Source of the DNA: JOPF133 sp052144935
GTDB lineage: Bacteria; Acidobacteriota; Terriglobia; Bryobacterales; Bryobacteraceae
Direction of reading: 5' to 3'
DNA: 64,000 nt
NCBI GenBank assembly: GCA_052144935.1
Contig: JBKQPR010000179.1
Span: 1-64,000, forward strand
Numbering within the stretch: position 1 is the first letter of the stretch; each line of letters starts with the position of its first letter. Made by a program: the position numbers and the translations under genes. The notes beneath the pieces are model-generated. The model had not been told where the DNA came from, made no database searches, and worked only from the letters and a program-made list of their open reading frames with translations. This document shows, piece by piece, positions 48,962 to 57,297 of this stretch.

Positions 48962-50092
48962 GTGACCCCTCCCTTTCGTTCCTACGTGCTGGTTTCCCGC
49001 GACCAAATCGCCCGCAATTACCGCCGGGTTTGCTCGGTGGTGGGGCCGGAGGTCACGGTGGCGGGGGTGGTCAAAGCCGATGCTTACGGCCACGGCGCGC
49101 TGGAAGTGGCGCGCGTGCTGGGGGCCGAGGGCGCGCGCTGGCTGGCCGTCAGCTCGGTGGATGAGGGCGTCCAGCTTCGCTGCGGCGGGATTCTCGATCC
49201 GCGCATCCTGGTGATGGGCGGCTTCTTGCCTTATGAAGTCGAAGCGCTGGTGGAGCACGGGCTGACGCCAGCGGTACACTCGCTCGACCAGGTGCTCGAA
49301 TTGGATGAGTTGGCGGCCGCGGCCGCAAACCCGATACGCTATCACTTGAAGATCGATTCCGGCATGGGACGGCTGGGCACGCGCGCCGGGGCGGCTGAGA
49401 TTCTGGCCACCATCGAGCGGACCCACCGGGCGCAGTTAGAGGGTCTGATGACCCACTTCGCCTCGGCGGCCGATTACTCGAGCCCGCAGACGCCCGACCA
49501 ACTCGCGTATTTTCACGGCATCCGCGAGGGACTGGCGCGCGCGGGTGTGCGGCCGGTGTACTGCCACACATCCAGCACCAACGCCATCGGCTACGGCCGC
49601 AGGGAAGGCTGGCACAACCTAGTGCGGGCCGGGCACGCGCTCTACGGGTACGTCTCGCCGGCGCGCGGCGAAGCGCCGGCGCAGCTTCTGGAGGTGAGGC
49701 CGGCGCTCGCCTGGAAGGCCAAGCTTGTGGCCGTCAAGGAGATTCCCGAAGGCGCTCTGGTGGGCTACGGCGGTACCTTCCGCGCGCCGCGGGCCATGCG
49801 CATCGGGATTCTTGGCGCGGGCTACGCCGATGGCATTTTTCACCGCCTGTCGAACCGCGGGAAGGTGATCGCGGCGGGACAGTTGACGCCGATCCTGGGC
49901 ACGATCTCGATGGATCTGACGACCATCGACTTGAGCCACACCACCAGGCTGGGGCCGGGCGACGAAGTGACGCTGCTGGGTACCGAAGAAGGCGCCAGCC
50001 TGGACGCGCAACAGATCGCCCGCACGGCCGGAACCATTTCGTATAACATTTTGTGCAGCATCAGCGCGCGGGTGCGGCGGGTGTACGTGTGA
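48962..50092 (+). CDS. alr: alanine racemase
   Basis: A 376-aa fold-type III PLP enzyme converting L- to D-alanine for peptidoglycan. It begins with GTG (MTPPFRSYVLVSRDQIARNYR). The cofactor Lys is K38 in VVKADAYGHGA. Other motifs: YHLKIDSGMGRLGT, LMTHFASAAD, NLVRAGHALYGY, and the second active-site region ILGAGYADGIFHRLSN followed by GTISMDLTTID. Length is normal. It lies near an NlpC/P60 peptidase and a dipeptide epimerase, making a small wall-metabolism neighbourhood. Confidence 0.96.
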   Translation: MTPPFRSYVLVSRDQIARNYRRVCSVVGPEVTVAGVVKADAYGHGALEVARVLGAEGARWLAVSSVDEGVQLRCGGILDPRILVMGGFLPYEVEALVEHGLTPAVHSLDQVLELDELAAAAANPIRYHLKIDSGMGRLGTRAGAAEILATIERTHRAQLEGLMTHFASAADYSSPQTPDQLAYFHGIREGLARAGVRPVYCHTSSTNAIGYGRREGWHNLVRAGHALYGYVSPARGEAPAQLLEVRPALAWKAKLVAVKEIPEGALVGYGGTFRAPRAMRIGILGAGYADGIFHRLSNRGKVIAAGQLTPILGTISMDLTTIDLSHTTRLGPGDEVTLLGTEEGASLDAQQIARTAGTISYNILCSISARVRRVYV

Positions 50093-50137
50093 TCCAAGGG
50101 GACTGCCACACGGTGGTAGACTCACGGCCCGATAATG

Positions 50138-50386
50138 TCAAGGCCTTCCACGATGCGCAAGGGCAGTTCCCGAATCTCCTGCCACGGCCACCGCGCTGGC
50201 GCCCTCGGCGACCACCCCGATGTCGACGATGGCCTGGTCGGGTTTCGCCGATACCGTCGCTTCTCCCGTGGCCTGCACGTAGGGTCGATCGGATGTTCGC
50301 AAAGCGGCGTCTATCGACACCCGTTGGGCTGCGAGTGGCCAGCCCCAGGCCATCAACGTTCCTATCGCAACGTACCTGCTGTTCAT
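50138..50386 (-). pseudogene. truncated SIMPL (DUF541)-domain gene, N-terminal part only
   Basis: The minus frame from the ATG at 50386 gives a signal peptide (NSRYVAIGTLMAWGWPLAAQ) and then the SIMPL domain entry PYVQATGEATVSAKPDQAIVDIGVVAEGASA. It stops after 82 codons, whereas SIMPL proteins run about 230-250 aa, and no continuation exists before alr. So the 3' two-thirds are lost. It is divergent from the NlpC/P60 gene. Confidence 0.75.
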
Positions 50387-50480
50387 GACAGTCTCAGCAT
50401 ACGGCCCCGCTCGCGTAATGGGAACAATGACATTCCGTTCCCAACAGGCAATTGCGTTACCCTGTAGGAGAACTAACTCC

Positions 50481-51308
50481 ATGTCAGGAATTGTTGCGGT
50501 AGCCCTCTTCGCGGCGGCATTGCCGAATGCCGTCGTATTGCAGCCGGTGGCTAACATGTACTCCAAGCCCAGCGACGATGCCGACGTGGTCTCGCAGGCG
50601 ATTTACGGGGCCAACGTCTCCCTGCTGGAACAGCAGGGAGGCTGGGCGCATATCCGCACGGCGGACGATTATACCGGTTGGACTCCCTTGACCGCGTTGC
50701 GCCCCGGCCCGCTTTATGCCGCCAAGGGCCGCGTGGCCGAAGTGCAGAGCCTTTTCGCGCATCTCTACCGCGAAGCCAGCGTGACCCGGCACGCACCGCT
50801 CCTGACCGTCCCGTTCGAGACCCGTTTCGAGGTGGTGGCCGAGCCGGATAGCCGCTGGCTGCAGGTGCGGCTGCCCGACGACCGCCCGGGATGGATCCAG
50901 GCTGGCGATGTGGCCTTCGACGCCAAGCCTCTGACGATTCCCGAAATGTTGGAGTTGAGCCGTAAGTTTCTGGGGTTGCCGTACACCTGGGGCGGCACTT
51001 CCAGTTTCGGCTACGACTGCTCGGGCTTCGCCCAGATGCTGGAACGCCGCCGCGGCGTGAACATGCCGCGGGATGCCCAGCCGCAAGCCGATTGGAGCGG
51101 CGTAGTCCCAGTGGAACGCAAGGACCTGGCGCCCGGCGACCTGCTGTATTTCGGCAGCTCCGCCAGGCGCATCACGCATACCGGCGTTTACCTGGGCGAC
51201 GGCAAGTTCATCGACGCCACCACGCACGAAACTCCCATGGTGCGGATCGACGACCTGAACGATGCCTACTGGACCAAACTGCTGGTGGCCGCCAGGAGAG
51301 TGAAATGA
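50481..51308 (+). CDS. NlpC/P60 peptidase with two SH3 domains
   Basis: A 275-aa exported cysteine peptidase; start at 50481 behind GGAG. The short N-terminal hydrophobic stretch (GIVAVALFAAALPNA) is a signal peptide. Two SH3b-like domains follow (VANMYSKPSDDADVVSQAIYG near 23-70; FETRFEVVAEPDSRWLQVRLPDDRPGWI near 112-139). The NlpC/P60 domain has Cys180 in YDCSGFA, His233 in ITHTGVYLG and His249 as the third polar residue. This layout matches YkfC-type gamma-D-glutamyl-diamino acid endopeptidases. The stop overlaps the epimerase start (ATGA), matching the ykf-type murein peptide recycling pair. Confidence 0.93.
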   Translation: MSGIVAVALFAAALPNAVVLQPVANMYSKPSDDADVVSQAIYGANVSLLEQQGGWAHIRTADDYTGWTPLTALRPGPLYAAKGRVAEVQSLFAHLYREASVTRHAPLLTVPFETRFEVVAEPDSRWLQVRLPDDRPGWIQAGDVAFDAKPLTIPEMLELSRKFLGLPYTWGGTSSFGYDCSGFAQMLERRRGVNMPRDAQPQADWSGVVPVERKDLAPGDLLYFGSSARRITHTGVYLGDGKFIDATTHETPMVRIDDLNDAYWTKLLVAARRVK

Positions 51309-52417
51309 ACCGGCGCGGCTTCTGTAAGTCGGCGGTGCTGGGACCGGCGGCGGCGGCCATGAGCGGGGCGATGGGCCCAGCGGCGTTCGCCGCGGGAGGC
51401 GCCAGCTTGGAAGCACGGATCGTCCGGCTGAACTTGCAGCACACCTGGACCACCACCATGTCGTCCAGCGCGTATCGCGACACGCTCCACACCACCTACA
51501 CCCGCGACGGCATCACCGGCCACGGCGAAGGCGCACCCATCGTGCGCTATCACGAGGATGCCGCGGGCGCGCAGAAGGCCGTGGAATCGGTGCGCGGCCT
51601 GCTGCTGGGGGTCGACCCCATGCAGTTCTCCAAGGTGATGGCCGAGGTATTCCGGAAAGTGCCCGGCGAATGGGCCGGGAAGGCGGCCATCGATATCGCC
51701 CTGATGGACTGGGTGGGGCAGAAGCTGGGCATCCCGCTCTACACGCTGTTCGGCCTCGACCCCAAGGATACGCCGCTCACCACGTTTTCCATCGGCATCG
51801 ACACGCCCGAGATCACCAAACAGAAGACCCGCGAGGCGGAAGCCTATCCCATCCTGAAGGTGAAGGTGGGGCTGGCCACCGACGAGCCGACCATTGAGGC
51901 CGTGCGCAGCGTGACCAAGAAGCCGCTGCGGGTGGACGCCAACGAGGGCTGGAAGGATAAGGAAGAGGCCGTGCGCAAGATCAACTGGCTGGAAAAGCAG
52001 GGGGTGGAGTTCATCGAGCAGCCCATGCCGGCCGAAATGATCGAGGAGACGCGCTGGATCCGCAGCCGCGTACACATCCCCATCATCGCCGACGAGGCGT
52101 GCACGCGCGCCTCCGACATCCCCAAGCTGCGCGACGCTTTCGACGGCGTGAACGTGAAACTCGACAAGAGCGGAGGGGTCCTGGAGGCGTACCGGATGAT
52201 CGAGATCGCCAAGGCGATGGGGATGCGCACCATGCTGGGCTGCATGGTATCGAGCTCCGTGTCGGTGACCGCCGCGGCGCACCTTTCGCCGCTGGTGGAC
52301 TACGCCGACCTGGATGGCAACCTGCTGATCTCGAACGACCCGTTCCACGGCGTGACGGTGGAAAAAGGCAAGCTGATCCTGCCGCGCGGGGCGGGGTTGG
52401 GACTGACGGCGGCGTAA
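51305..52417 (+). CDS. L-Ala-D/L-Glu (dipeptide) epimerase, enolase superfamily, with leader
   Basis: A 370-aa muconate-lactonizing-type enolase superfamily member. Catalytic pieces: KVKVG with Lys185 and Lys187, metal ligands Asp211 (DANEGW), Glu238 (EQPMP) and Asp263 (ADEAC), and the second base Lys285 in NVKLDKSGG. The C-terminal DGNLLISNDPF is typical of Ala-Glu epimerases. It converts L-Ala-D-Glu from wall turnover to L-Ala-L-Glu. The N-terminus MNRRGFCKSAVLGPAAAAMSG looks like a Tat leader (RRGFCK), so it may be exported together with the NlpC peptidase whose stop it overlaps. Confidence 0.92.
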   Translation: MNRRGFCKSAVLGPAAAAMSGAMGPAAFAAGGASLEARIVRLNLQHTWTTTMSSSAYRDTLHTTYTRDGITGHGEGAPIVRYHEDAAGAQKAVESVRGLLLGVDPMQFSKVMAEVFRKVPGEWAGKAAIDIALMDWVGQKLGIPLYTLFGLDPKDTPLTTFSIGIDTPEITKQKTREAEAYPILKVKVGLATDEPTIEAVRSVTKKPLRVDANEGWKDKEEAVRKINWLEKQGVEFIEQPMPAEMIEETRWIRSRVHIPIIADEACTRASDIPKLRDAFDGVNVKLDKSGGVLEAYRMIEIAKAMGMRTMLGCMVSSSVSVTAAAHLSPLVDYADLDGNLLISNDPFHGVTVEKGKLILPRGAGLGLTAA

Positions 52418-52426
52418 CTGCCGCGG

Positions 52427-53314
52427 TCAACCGCAGCAACCCCCGCGATAGTACAGCTTTTCGAAGTGCTCCCTGGGCGACATGGAATCCCAAGGCTTAA
52501 AGCTGCTCCAGGGAGATCCCTGCGCCTGGCCGTCGCGGATCGGCCCGGCGATACCGGCCATCCAGCCTTCCCCCGGCGCCCAGGGCCTTGGGTACTCGCG
52601 AAATCGGAAGAGGTATACTTCGTCCTTCGCGTGTATCTCGCCGGCCACCAGGAACCGCTCCATCAGCTCGATCTCCTCCGGCGGGACGCCCAGCTCATTG
52701 GGGTGGGCCGCCCAGCGCACCAGGTCGGAGGCAGCCAACTGTTCCGGCGCCGACCAGCGCTCAGGCATGAGCCATTCCATCCCGAGCCGCCGCAGTCCGA
52801 TCCAGAAGATCATGCGCATCTCGTGGCTGGCGGCCACGGCCTCGATCTGCCGCGGGTCGACCGTGTGCCCATGCCGAAGCAAGGACGTGATCGCGAAGCA
52901 CTTGAGGCGGGGATCGGCCAGCGCCAGCGCCTCCTCGAAGGACGGAGCAACGTGGGCGGCGGGCAGATAGCCCATCAGGTCGAGCAGCACCTCAGCCAAG
53001 GCGCGAGGACCGCGGTATTCGTCCTCGAGGATCCACTCCAGGTCGGGTCCCTCCTGCTGCAACGGCTTCACGCGGGCATGGACCGCGTTCCAGAACGCCA
53101 GGATCGCGGGAGCGTACGGCGCGATTTCGTCCAGGCTGAGCTGCTCCTGCTGGCGGAGTTTCAGGCAGGCGGCGGCCACTTCATATCGGGCGCCGTCTGC
53201 CTCCTGCGCGGCTTGGAAGAGGCCGGCGATGGCGGACGCGCGCTCCGGATTGCCGGGGCTGCCGATCGTCTTGAGGAAGGGCTGAATGTCGGTTCGTCCG
53301 GCGTTCCGTTTCAT
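52427..53314 (-). CDS. hypothetical protein, helical, unknown family
   Basis: A 295-aa soluble protein. It is helix-rich (ASAIAGLFQAAQEADGARYEVAAACLKLRQQ; ALAEVLLDLMGYLPAAHVAPSFEEALAL) with HEAT-like spacing (RLKCFAITSLLRHG; EMRMIFWIGLRRLGMEWLMPERW) and a C-terminus FEKLYYRGGCCG ending in a Cys pair. No signal peptide. I do not recognise a family; a HEAT-like or immunity-type fold is possible but unsupported. It lies just downstream, on the same strand, of the frameshifted CPGCG protein. Confidence 0.7.
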   Translation of the reverse strand: MKRNAGRTDIQPFLKTIGSPGNPERASAIAGLFQAAQEADGARYEVAAACLKLRQQEQLSLDEIAPYAPAILAFWNAVHARVKPLQQEGPDLEWILEDEYRGPRALAEVLLDLMGYLPAAHVAPSFEEALALADPRLKCFAITSLLRHGHTVDPRQIEAVAASHEMRMIFWIGLRRLGMEWLMPERWSAPEQLAASDLVRWAAHPNELGVPPEEIELMERFLVAGEIHAKDEVYLFRFREYPRPWAPGEGWMAGIAGPIRDGQAQGSPWSSFKPWDSMSPREHFEKLYYRGGCCG

Positions 53315-53318
53315 TGCG

Positions 53319-54013
53319 TCACTCCAGTCCCAGGGGCTTTCCGTACTTCACCGCGACGTCGTCGGGCATGAACTGCGAGAGCCGGCCCACGGTGAACCCG
53401 CGGCGGCGCCGCATGGCTTGCAGTGGTTCCCGCCCTACCCAGTCGCACAGGCTCTCCAGGACATAACTTTCACACCGAGAGATTGAAGCGTGTCGGCTAC
53501 CCGCCGGGTGATCAGGGTGAACGCAGGCATCGGCCAGACAATGAAAAAATCGTCGCCCGTCCATTGGCTCCAATCGATCAACTGGCCGGCGTCTTCCAAT
53601 CCGCTGTATTTCTTATGGCCGCAGCCGGGGCAGTCCTCCAGCAGACGGATGCCGGATTCCGGGCGCGCCAGGCCGGCCCATCCGGTGACGATCAATTCAT
53701 AATAGTCGTGGGAAAGATAGCCGTCGCGAAAGCGCACCGACGCCGGCCGCAGACGGAATCCGGTGAATCCACGCTTTTCGAACTCGGCCACCAGGCTGGC
53801 ATGAACCACTCGTTCGAATAAAGCCCAAATCATCAGCTCGTCCCGCTTGCGGTGCTTCACCTCCAGCGCCAGATCGTGGATGCGGCGGATGCTGCGATGC
53901 TGAGACATCCCGGACGTCGCCGGACAGAGGGAGACCTCGTAAGGATTCTCCACGGTGTCGAAGGCCGAGAGGCGGTCAGACGCCGGCCGATCCAGGTGGA
54001 AGTATTCCGTCAT
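53319..54013 (-). pseudogene. frameshifted hypothetical protein with CPGCG motif
   Basis: The first frame (54013 to 53435) gives TEYFHLDRPASDRLSAFDTV, LEDCPGCGHKKYSGLEDAGQ and FFIVWPMPAFTLITRRVADT. At the AAA near 53467 the natural continuation moves to the other frame: SYVLESLCDWVGREPLQAM, then GFTVGRLSQFMPDDVAVKYG to a stop at 53319. One inserted A would restore a single ~230-aa protein. The end pattern GRLSxFMPxDxAxKYGKPLG recalls Solibacter/myxobacterial zinc-ribbon-like proteins with CxxCG motifs. Either decayed or an assembly indel. Confidence 0.7.
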
Positions 54014-54130
54014 GGCTTCAAGCGTTGCGACATTGGATGTCCTTATCTTAAACGGCGGCTCGGTTCCCCCCGCAACGTTGTCTTTGGTAAACGCTCAGGG
54101 CAGCGGAGGCCGGCGAATGAGAGGGAAGGA

Positions 54131-54625
54131 TCAGACTCCAGCCACCCGACTACGGCGCTCCATAAGCACCACATCGCGCCAGCGTCCGTCCATGGCGCCC
54201 AGGCGTTCGCGGATGCCCACCACGCGGAACCCGGCCTTCTCATGGACCGCGAGGCTGGCGCGATTCTCCGGGAAGATGCCGGCTTGCAGGGTCCAGAAGC
54301 CGCTGCGCTCGGCCTCCTTGATGAGGGCGGTCAAAAGGGCGCTGCCGACTCCCGCGCCGCGGGCGGCTTCCGCCACGTAGACGCTCACTTCCGCCACGCC
54401 GGCATAGACCGGGCGCGCCGAGACCCGGCTGAGGGCGGCCCAACCCACCGGGCGGCCCGCCGCGCGGGCTACCAGGCGGCAGACCGGCAGATGGCCGGCA
54501 TCCCATAGATCCCACTCCGGCGCGGAACGCTCGAAAGTGGCGTTGCCCGTGGCGATGCCTTCCCGATAGATGGCCCGCACGCTGGGCCAATCGGCCGGAG
54601 TCATGGCGGCCAACTCGATCCGCAT
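54131..54625 (-). CDS. GNAT acetyltransferase, phosphinothricin/methionine-sulfoximine type
   Basis: A 164-aa GNAT enzyme starting MRIELAAMTPADWPSVRAIYREGIATGNATFE, which is the hallmark of the Pat/YwnH group acetylating phosphinothricin-like amino acids. The acetyl-CoA site is AEVSVYVAEAARGAGVGSALLTALIKEAE, followed by GIFPENRASLAVHEKAGFRVVGIRERLG and WRDVVLMERRS. The ATG at 54625 is chosen because further upstream sequence is unrelated. In nature these enzymes mostly detoxify oxidised methionine analogues. Confidence 0.92.
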   Translation of the reverse strand: MRIELAAMTPADWPSVRAIYREGIATGNATFERSAPEWDLWDAGHLPVCRLVARAAGRPVGWAALSRVSARPVYAGVAEVSVYVAEAARGAGVGSALLTALIKEAERSGFWTLQAGIFPENRASLAVHEKAGFRVVGIRERLGAMDGRWRDVVLMERRSRVAGV

Positions 54626-54649
54626 AAGGGCCAGTGTAAAACGCGAAGG

Positions 54650-55570
54650 GTGTTGGCAGGGGGCCCAGAGGCGCCCCGCGTGCTCCAGTTGGCGAAGGGT
54701 TATCCTGGTGGCATAAGCTCGCTCGTCCCGATCCTCGCCGCGCTTCTCCTCACCGCCTCGGCCGCCCGTGGCCAGTCCGTGGAGATTTACTCGGAATTCC
54801 AGCGGCCCGATCCGTTCGGCGGAATTGTGGCTCCGGATCGCGCGCTGGCGCCCCGCGAGATCCTGTCGCCCGCGCTGGCCCGCGGCGCGCACACGGTCTT
54901 TCACGTCGCGGTGAGCATTCCGCCCAAAGAGAGCTACCTGCTGTACGTGATTCCCAACCCGTTGAACGCCTGCCTGGTGGCGCTTTACAAAGAGCATTTC
55001 GACAAAACCGCGGCGGGATGGATTGCCGACCGGCTGGAGGAGTTGCACCGGCTTCCGGATTTTGGCGTGATGCCCGATCCGGACGACCTGGTGGAGGGCC
55101 AGACCACGCGGGTCTATCTGCTGGATCTGTGGATTCCGCCGGAAGCGCCGGAGGGCCGGTTCCGCCTGGAAGTGCAGCTCAAGATGGGGGATTGGGTGGT
55201 GCGTCCGATGGAGTTGCGGGTAGTCGAGGCGCGCGTTCCGGCGATTCCGGCCGGTCAGGCGCGGCCCCTGCCGCCGGTGGAGCAGGGCGCCGACGCCGTG
55301 GCGCTCGGCACGCTGGCCGATTATCTGGCGGGCGCCGGGGTAGGGGGCGGCGAGCCGCCGGTCAACGTGCGCGGCATGATCCGCCGCGGCACGGTACAGG
55401 ACATGGCGCTGGCGGCGGCCTTGCCGAAGGAGGTCGCCGGTCCAGCGGCGATTGAGCGCCGGGAATTCGATCTGCTGCGCGCCAATCTGGCCTTTACGCC
55501 GCGGGTCTTCGGCGCCGAATGGTATCTGCGGATTCGCGATTTTCTGTACGCGCAGTGGAAGTCACCGTAG
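54650..55570 (+). CDS. secreted protein of unknown function
   Basis: About 306 aa with a signal-like segment (SSLVPILAALLLTASAARGQS). The start is uncertain: TTG 54650 or GTG 54680, with no ATG nearby. The mature part has beta-rich sequence (ESYLLYVIPNPLNACLVALYKEHF; TRVYLLDLWIPPEAPEGRFRLEVQLKMGDWVVRPMELRVVE) and a C-terminal helical part (VNVRGMIRRGTVQDMALAAALP; FTPRVFGAEWYLRIRDFLYAQW). No family recognised. The 3' ~210 bp is present again, decayed and split, at 56439-57085. Confidence 0.75.
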   Translation: MLAGGPEAPRVLQLAKGYPGGISSLVPILAALLLTASAARGQSVEIYSEFQRPDPFGGIVAPDRALAPREILSPALARGAHTVFHVAVSIPPKESYLLYVIPNPLNACLVALYKEHFDKTAAGWIADRLEELHRLPDFGVMPDPDDLVEGQTTRVYLLDLWIPPEAPEGRFRLEVQLKMGDWVVRPMELRVVEARVPAIPAGQARPLPPVEQGADAVALGTLADYLAGAGVGGGEPPVNVRGMIRRGTVQDMALAAALPKEVAGPAAIERREFDLLRANLAFTPRVFGAEWYLRIRDFLYAQWKSP

Positions 55571-56228
55571 CGACGGAATCCGGCTCCTCGCACTCACGCT
55601 CGCCGCAACCACAAGGTCACGGAAGGGCCGGGTATCGAAGAGCGTCTGTGTGGCGAGGTCCCGTTTCAAGATTGCCGCGCTACGTTTTAGGTCCAGATAC
55701 ACGGCTCGCAATTCCCGAACCGTCGGCCGGTGTCGGGTTCGGGCAAGAGCATTGGTCAACTCGCGCAGTACACCGATCGGCCCACCGCCATGAATATAAG
55801 CCTCCGTGCCGTTGATATCGCTCAAGGATTTTTGCACTCGAAATCTCTTGGACTCAAAGACGTACCAACGATGTCCGTTGGGAGCATGAGCCGTCCCGCC
55901 TACAGCGAGCCCGAGTTCAAAAGGGCATGTTGAACCTCGGCGTCCTCGGCCGGCGCATGTCCAATTCAACGCGAGAGAGATCATGGAAAGAATACTGGCA
56001 GGTCCTCAGCAAGCCGATCAAGCGGTCCAGGCGCCGTTCATGCCCCGGAACTTGCAGCACGGCCTGAGGAAGCAAGCCGAAACCGCTCAATCCAGCTATG
56101 TACGCCAGGTACAGGGATTCAAAGGGCTGGTCGAAAGGGATGTTCAAGAAAGTCAGCGGCCTTTCACCGCCGACCGAGGCAAGGGCCTGGAATTCGTCGT
56201 TAACGGCTTGTTTTGTCGACGCCCGCAC
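55562..56228 (-). pseudogene. conserved unknown protein with RFNMPFELGLA motif, one-base frameshift
   Basis: From a GTG at 56228 (GGGAG upstream) the frame gives LTFLNIPFDQPFESLYLAYI, GLLRTCQYSFHDLSRVELDM and RTPRFNMPF, then a stop at ~55917. The other frame continues FELGLAVGGTAHAPNGHRWY, SLSDINGTEAYIHGGGPIGV and LFDTRPFRDLV to 55562. A T-run (CCCTTTTGAA instead of CCCTTTGAA) explains the break. NIPFD, HDxSR and RFNMPxELGL are hallmarks of a widespread uncharacterised family that I associate with nucleotide-binding, TIR-like folds and mobile islands. It overlaps the end of a small HTH gene, suggesting a two-gene unit. Confidence 0.75.
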
Positions 56229-56406
56229 TCTTCTCCCTGCGGCGCTTCCAGGCCTTCTTCGCGGCACGGGACCTGCGTTCGGTGTCTTCTTTGGCAGCCT
56301 GGGCCATCAGAGCTTCAATCTGCCGCACGCGAGTCTGTGATACACCGAGTATGCGGGCCACTTCCTCCGTTGTAGGAAACGGCGTCGTAATGAGCGTCTT
56401 CGCCAT
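56200..56406 (-). CDS. small HTH protein paired with the NMPF-family gene
   Basis: A 68-aa basic protein: AKTLITTPFPTTEEVARILG followed by VSQTRVRQIEALMAQAAKED and a Lys/Arg tail (RRSRAAKKAWKRRREKSAG). The first half is a helix-turn-helix of XRE/MerR-like form (TTEEVARILGVSQTRVRQIE). The 3' end overlaps the start of the NMPF-family gene by 29 bp, so the two were co-translated. It could be the autoregulator of that unit. Confidence 0.75.
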   Translation of the reverse strand: MAKTLITTPFPTTEEVARILGVSQTRVRQIEALMAQAAKEDTERRSRAAKKAWKRRREKSAGVDKTSR

Positions 56407-56438
56407 CTGCCCCAAGTGTAATGCCTCGGAGAACCGCC

Positions 56439-57085
56439 GGCAACGTGCGCGGTATGATCCGCCGCGGCACGGTGCAGGACATGACGCTGGCACCGGCCAT
56501 GCCGAGGGACGCCGCCGGCCCTGCGGCCCTGGAGCGCCGGGCATTCGATGTGCTGCGCGCCAATCGGGCCTTTATGCCTCTCGGGATTTCCGGTTCTCGC
56601 GGTTGCCCGAATTTTTGCGGCTGGCCTTATGGATCGCGGAACAGCGCCCGGAAACCTTCCTGCTCAAAATGCCGGTCGCTGGTGAGAACCTCGCTCGGCC
56701 CTTCCTTGCGCATCGTCTGCATCGAAATGCAATCCGTCATGCTATTGCTCGGCCGAAATGCCCTGGGCCCGCGCCTTCGCGGCAAGGGCCTTGATCTCCT
56801 CGTCCGGAAGGTCAATGGTCAGCGTCATGGAAAACCTTCGTCTCATCGTACCAGTTGGCTGGATACCCTACCGACAATCCGCCGGCGGCGCTAACCGGCG
56901 GGCCCCCCGCTCCCCCGTCCCGGCGAGATGAATTCCATTGGAATTTACTATCTCCCTGCTGTTCATTGGAGCCGCTTGGCCAGGCCGGGCACCGGTCCAA
57001 AAGCGGTCGCCTCGGGTCTTCGGAGCCGAATGGTAATCTGCGGATTCGCGATTCTCCGGACGCGCAGGGAAGTGAGAAGGCCTCC
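56439..57085 (+). pseudogene. decayed copy of the 3' tail of the 54650-55570 gene, split by an insertion
   Basis: Part 1, 56439-56582, matches 55361-55500 (VRGMIRRGTVQDMTLAPAMP; ERRAFDVLRANRAFMP). Part 2, 57013-57085, matches the following bases of the original (CGGGTCTTCGG, GCCGAATGGTA, CTGCGGATTCGCGATT). The two parts are contiguous in the source gene, so ~430 bp (56583-57012) was inserted into an existing copy. The inserted piece holds a vapBC remnant. Confidence 0.8.
56627..56828 (-). pseudogene. vapBC toxin-antitoxin remnant with internal deletion
   Basis: From the ATG at 56828 the minus strand reads MTLTIDLPDEEIKALAAKAR then AQGISAEQ-stop (56742), the N-terminal part of a VapB-type antitoxin. 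Directly joined in another frame is MTDCISMQTMRKEGPSEVLT then SDRHFEQEGFRALFRDP-stop at 56627, the C-terminal PIN-domain end of VapC with its DRHFEQxGF motif. Everything in between (antitoxin C-terminus, toxin N-terminus and its first Asp) is deleted, so the module is inactive. Confidence 0.8.
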
Positions 57086-57297
57086 CAGGCTCCTGGGCCG
57101 ATCTGTCTCCGGCGGGGGATGAAACCCACTCCGCGAGCTGTGGGGCAAGGCCGCGGTTCCCAGCCTCGTGGCCGCCGCCCGGTCGATCTCCCCGCTCTGT
57201 CCCTTACCTTACTTCGCTTTAGCAACGTCCCGTCTGCGCCAGCCGAAAAGCCGGGATATTGCGGCTGCTGGCGGCTATACTAACCCGTGAGGTGCTT

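Noticed and set aside
48428..49426. Long N-terminal extension of the threonine dehydratase
   Set aside because: The frame runs through a GC-rich repeat array and antisense to alr; the conserved protein begins at 48427.
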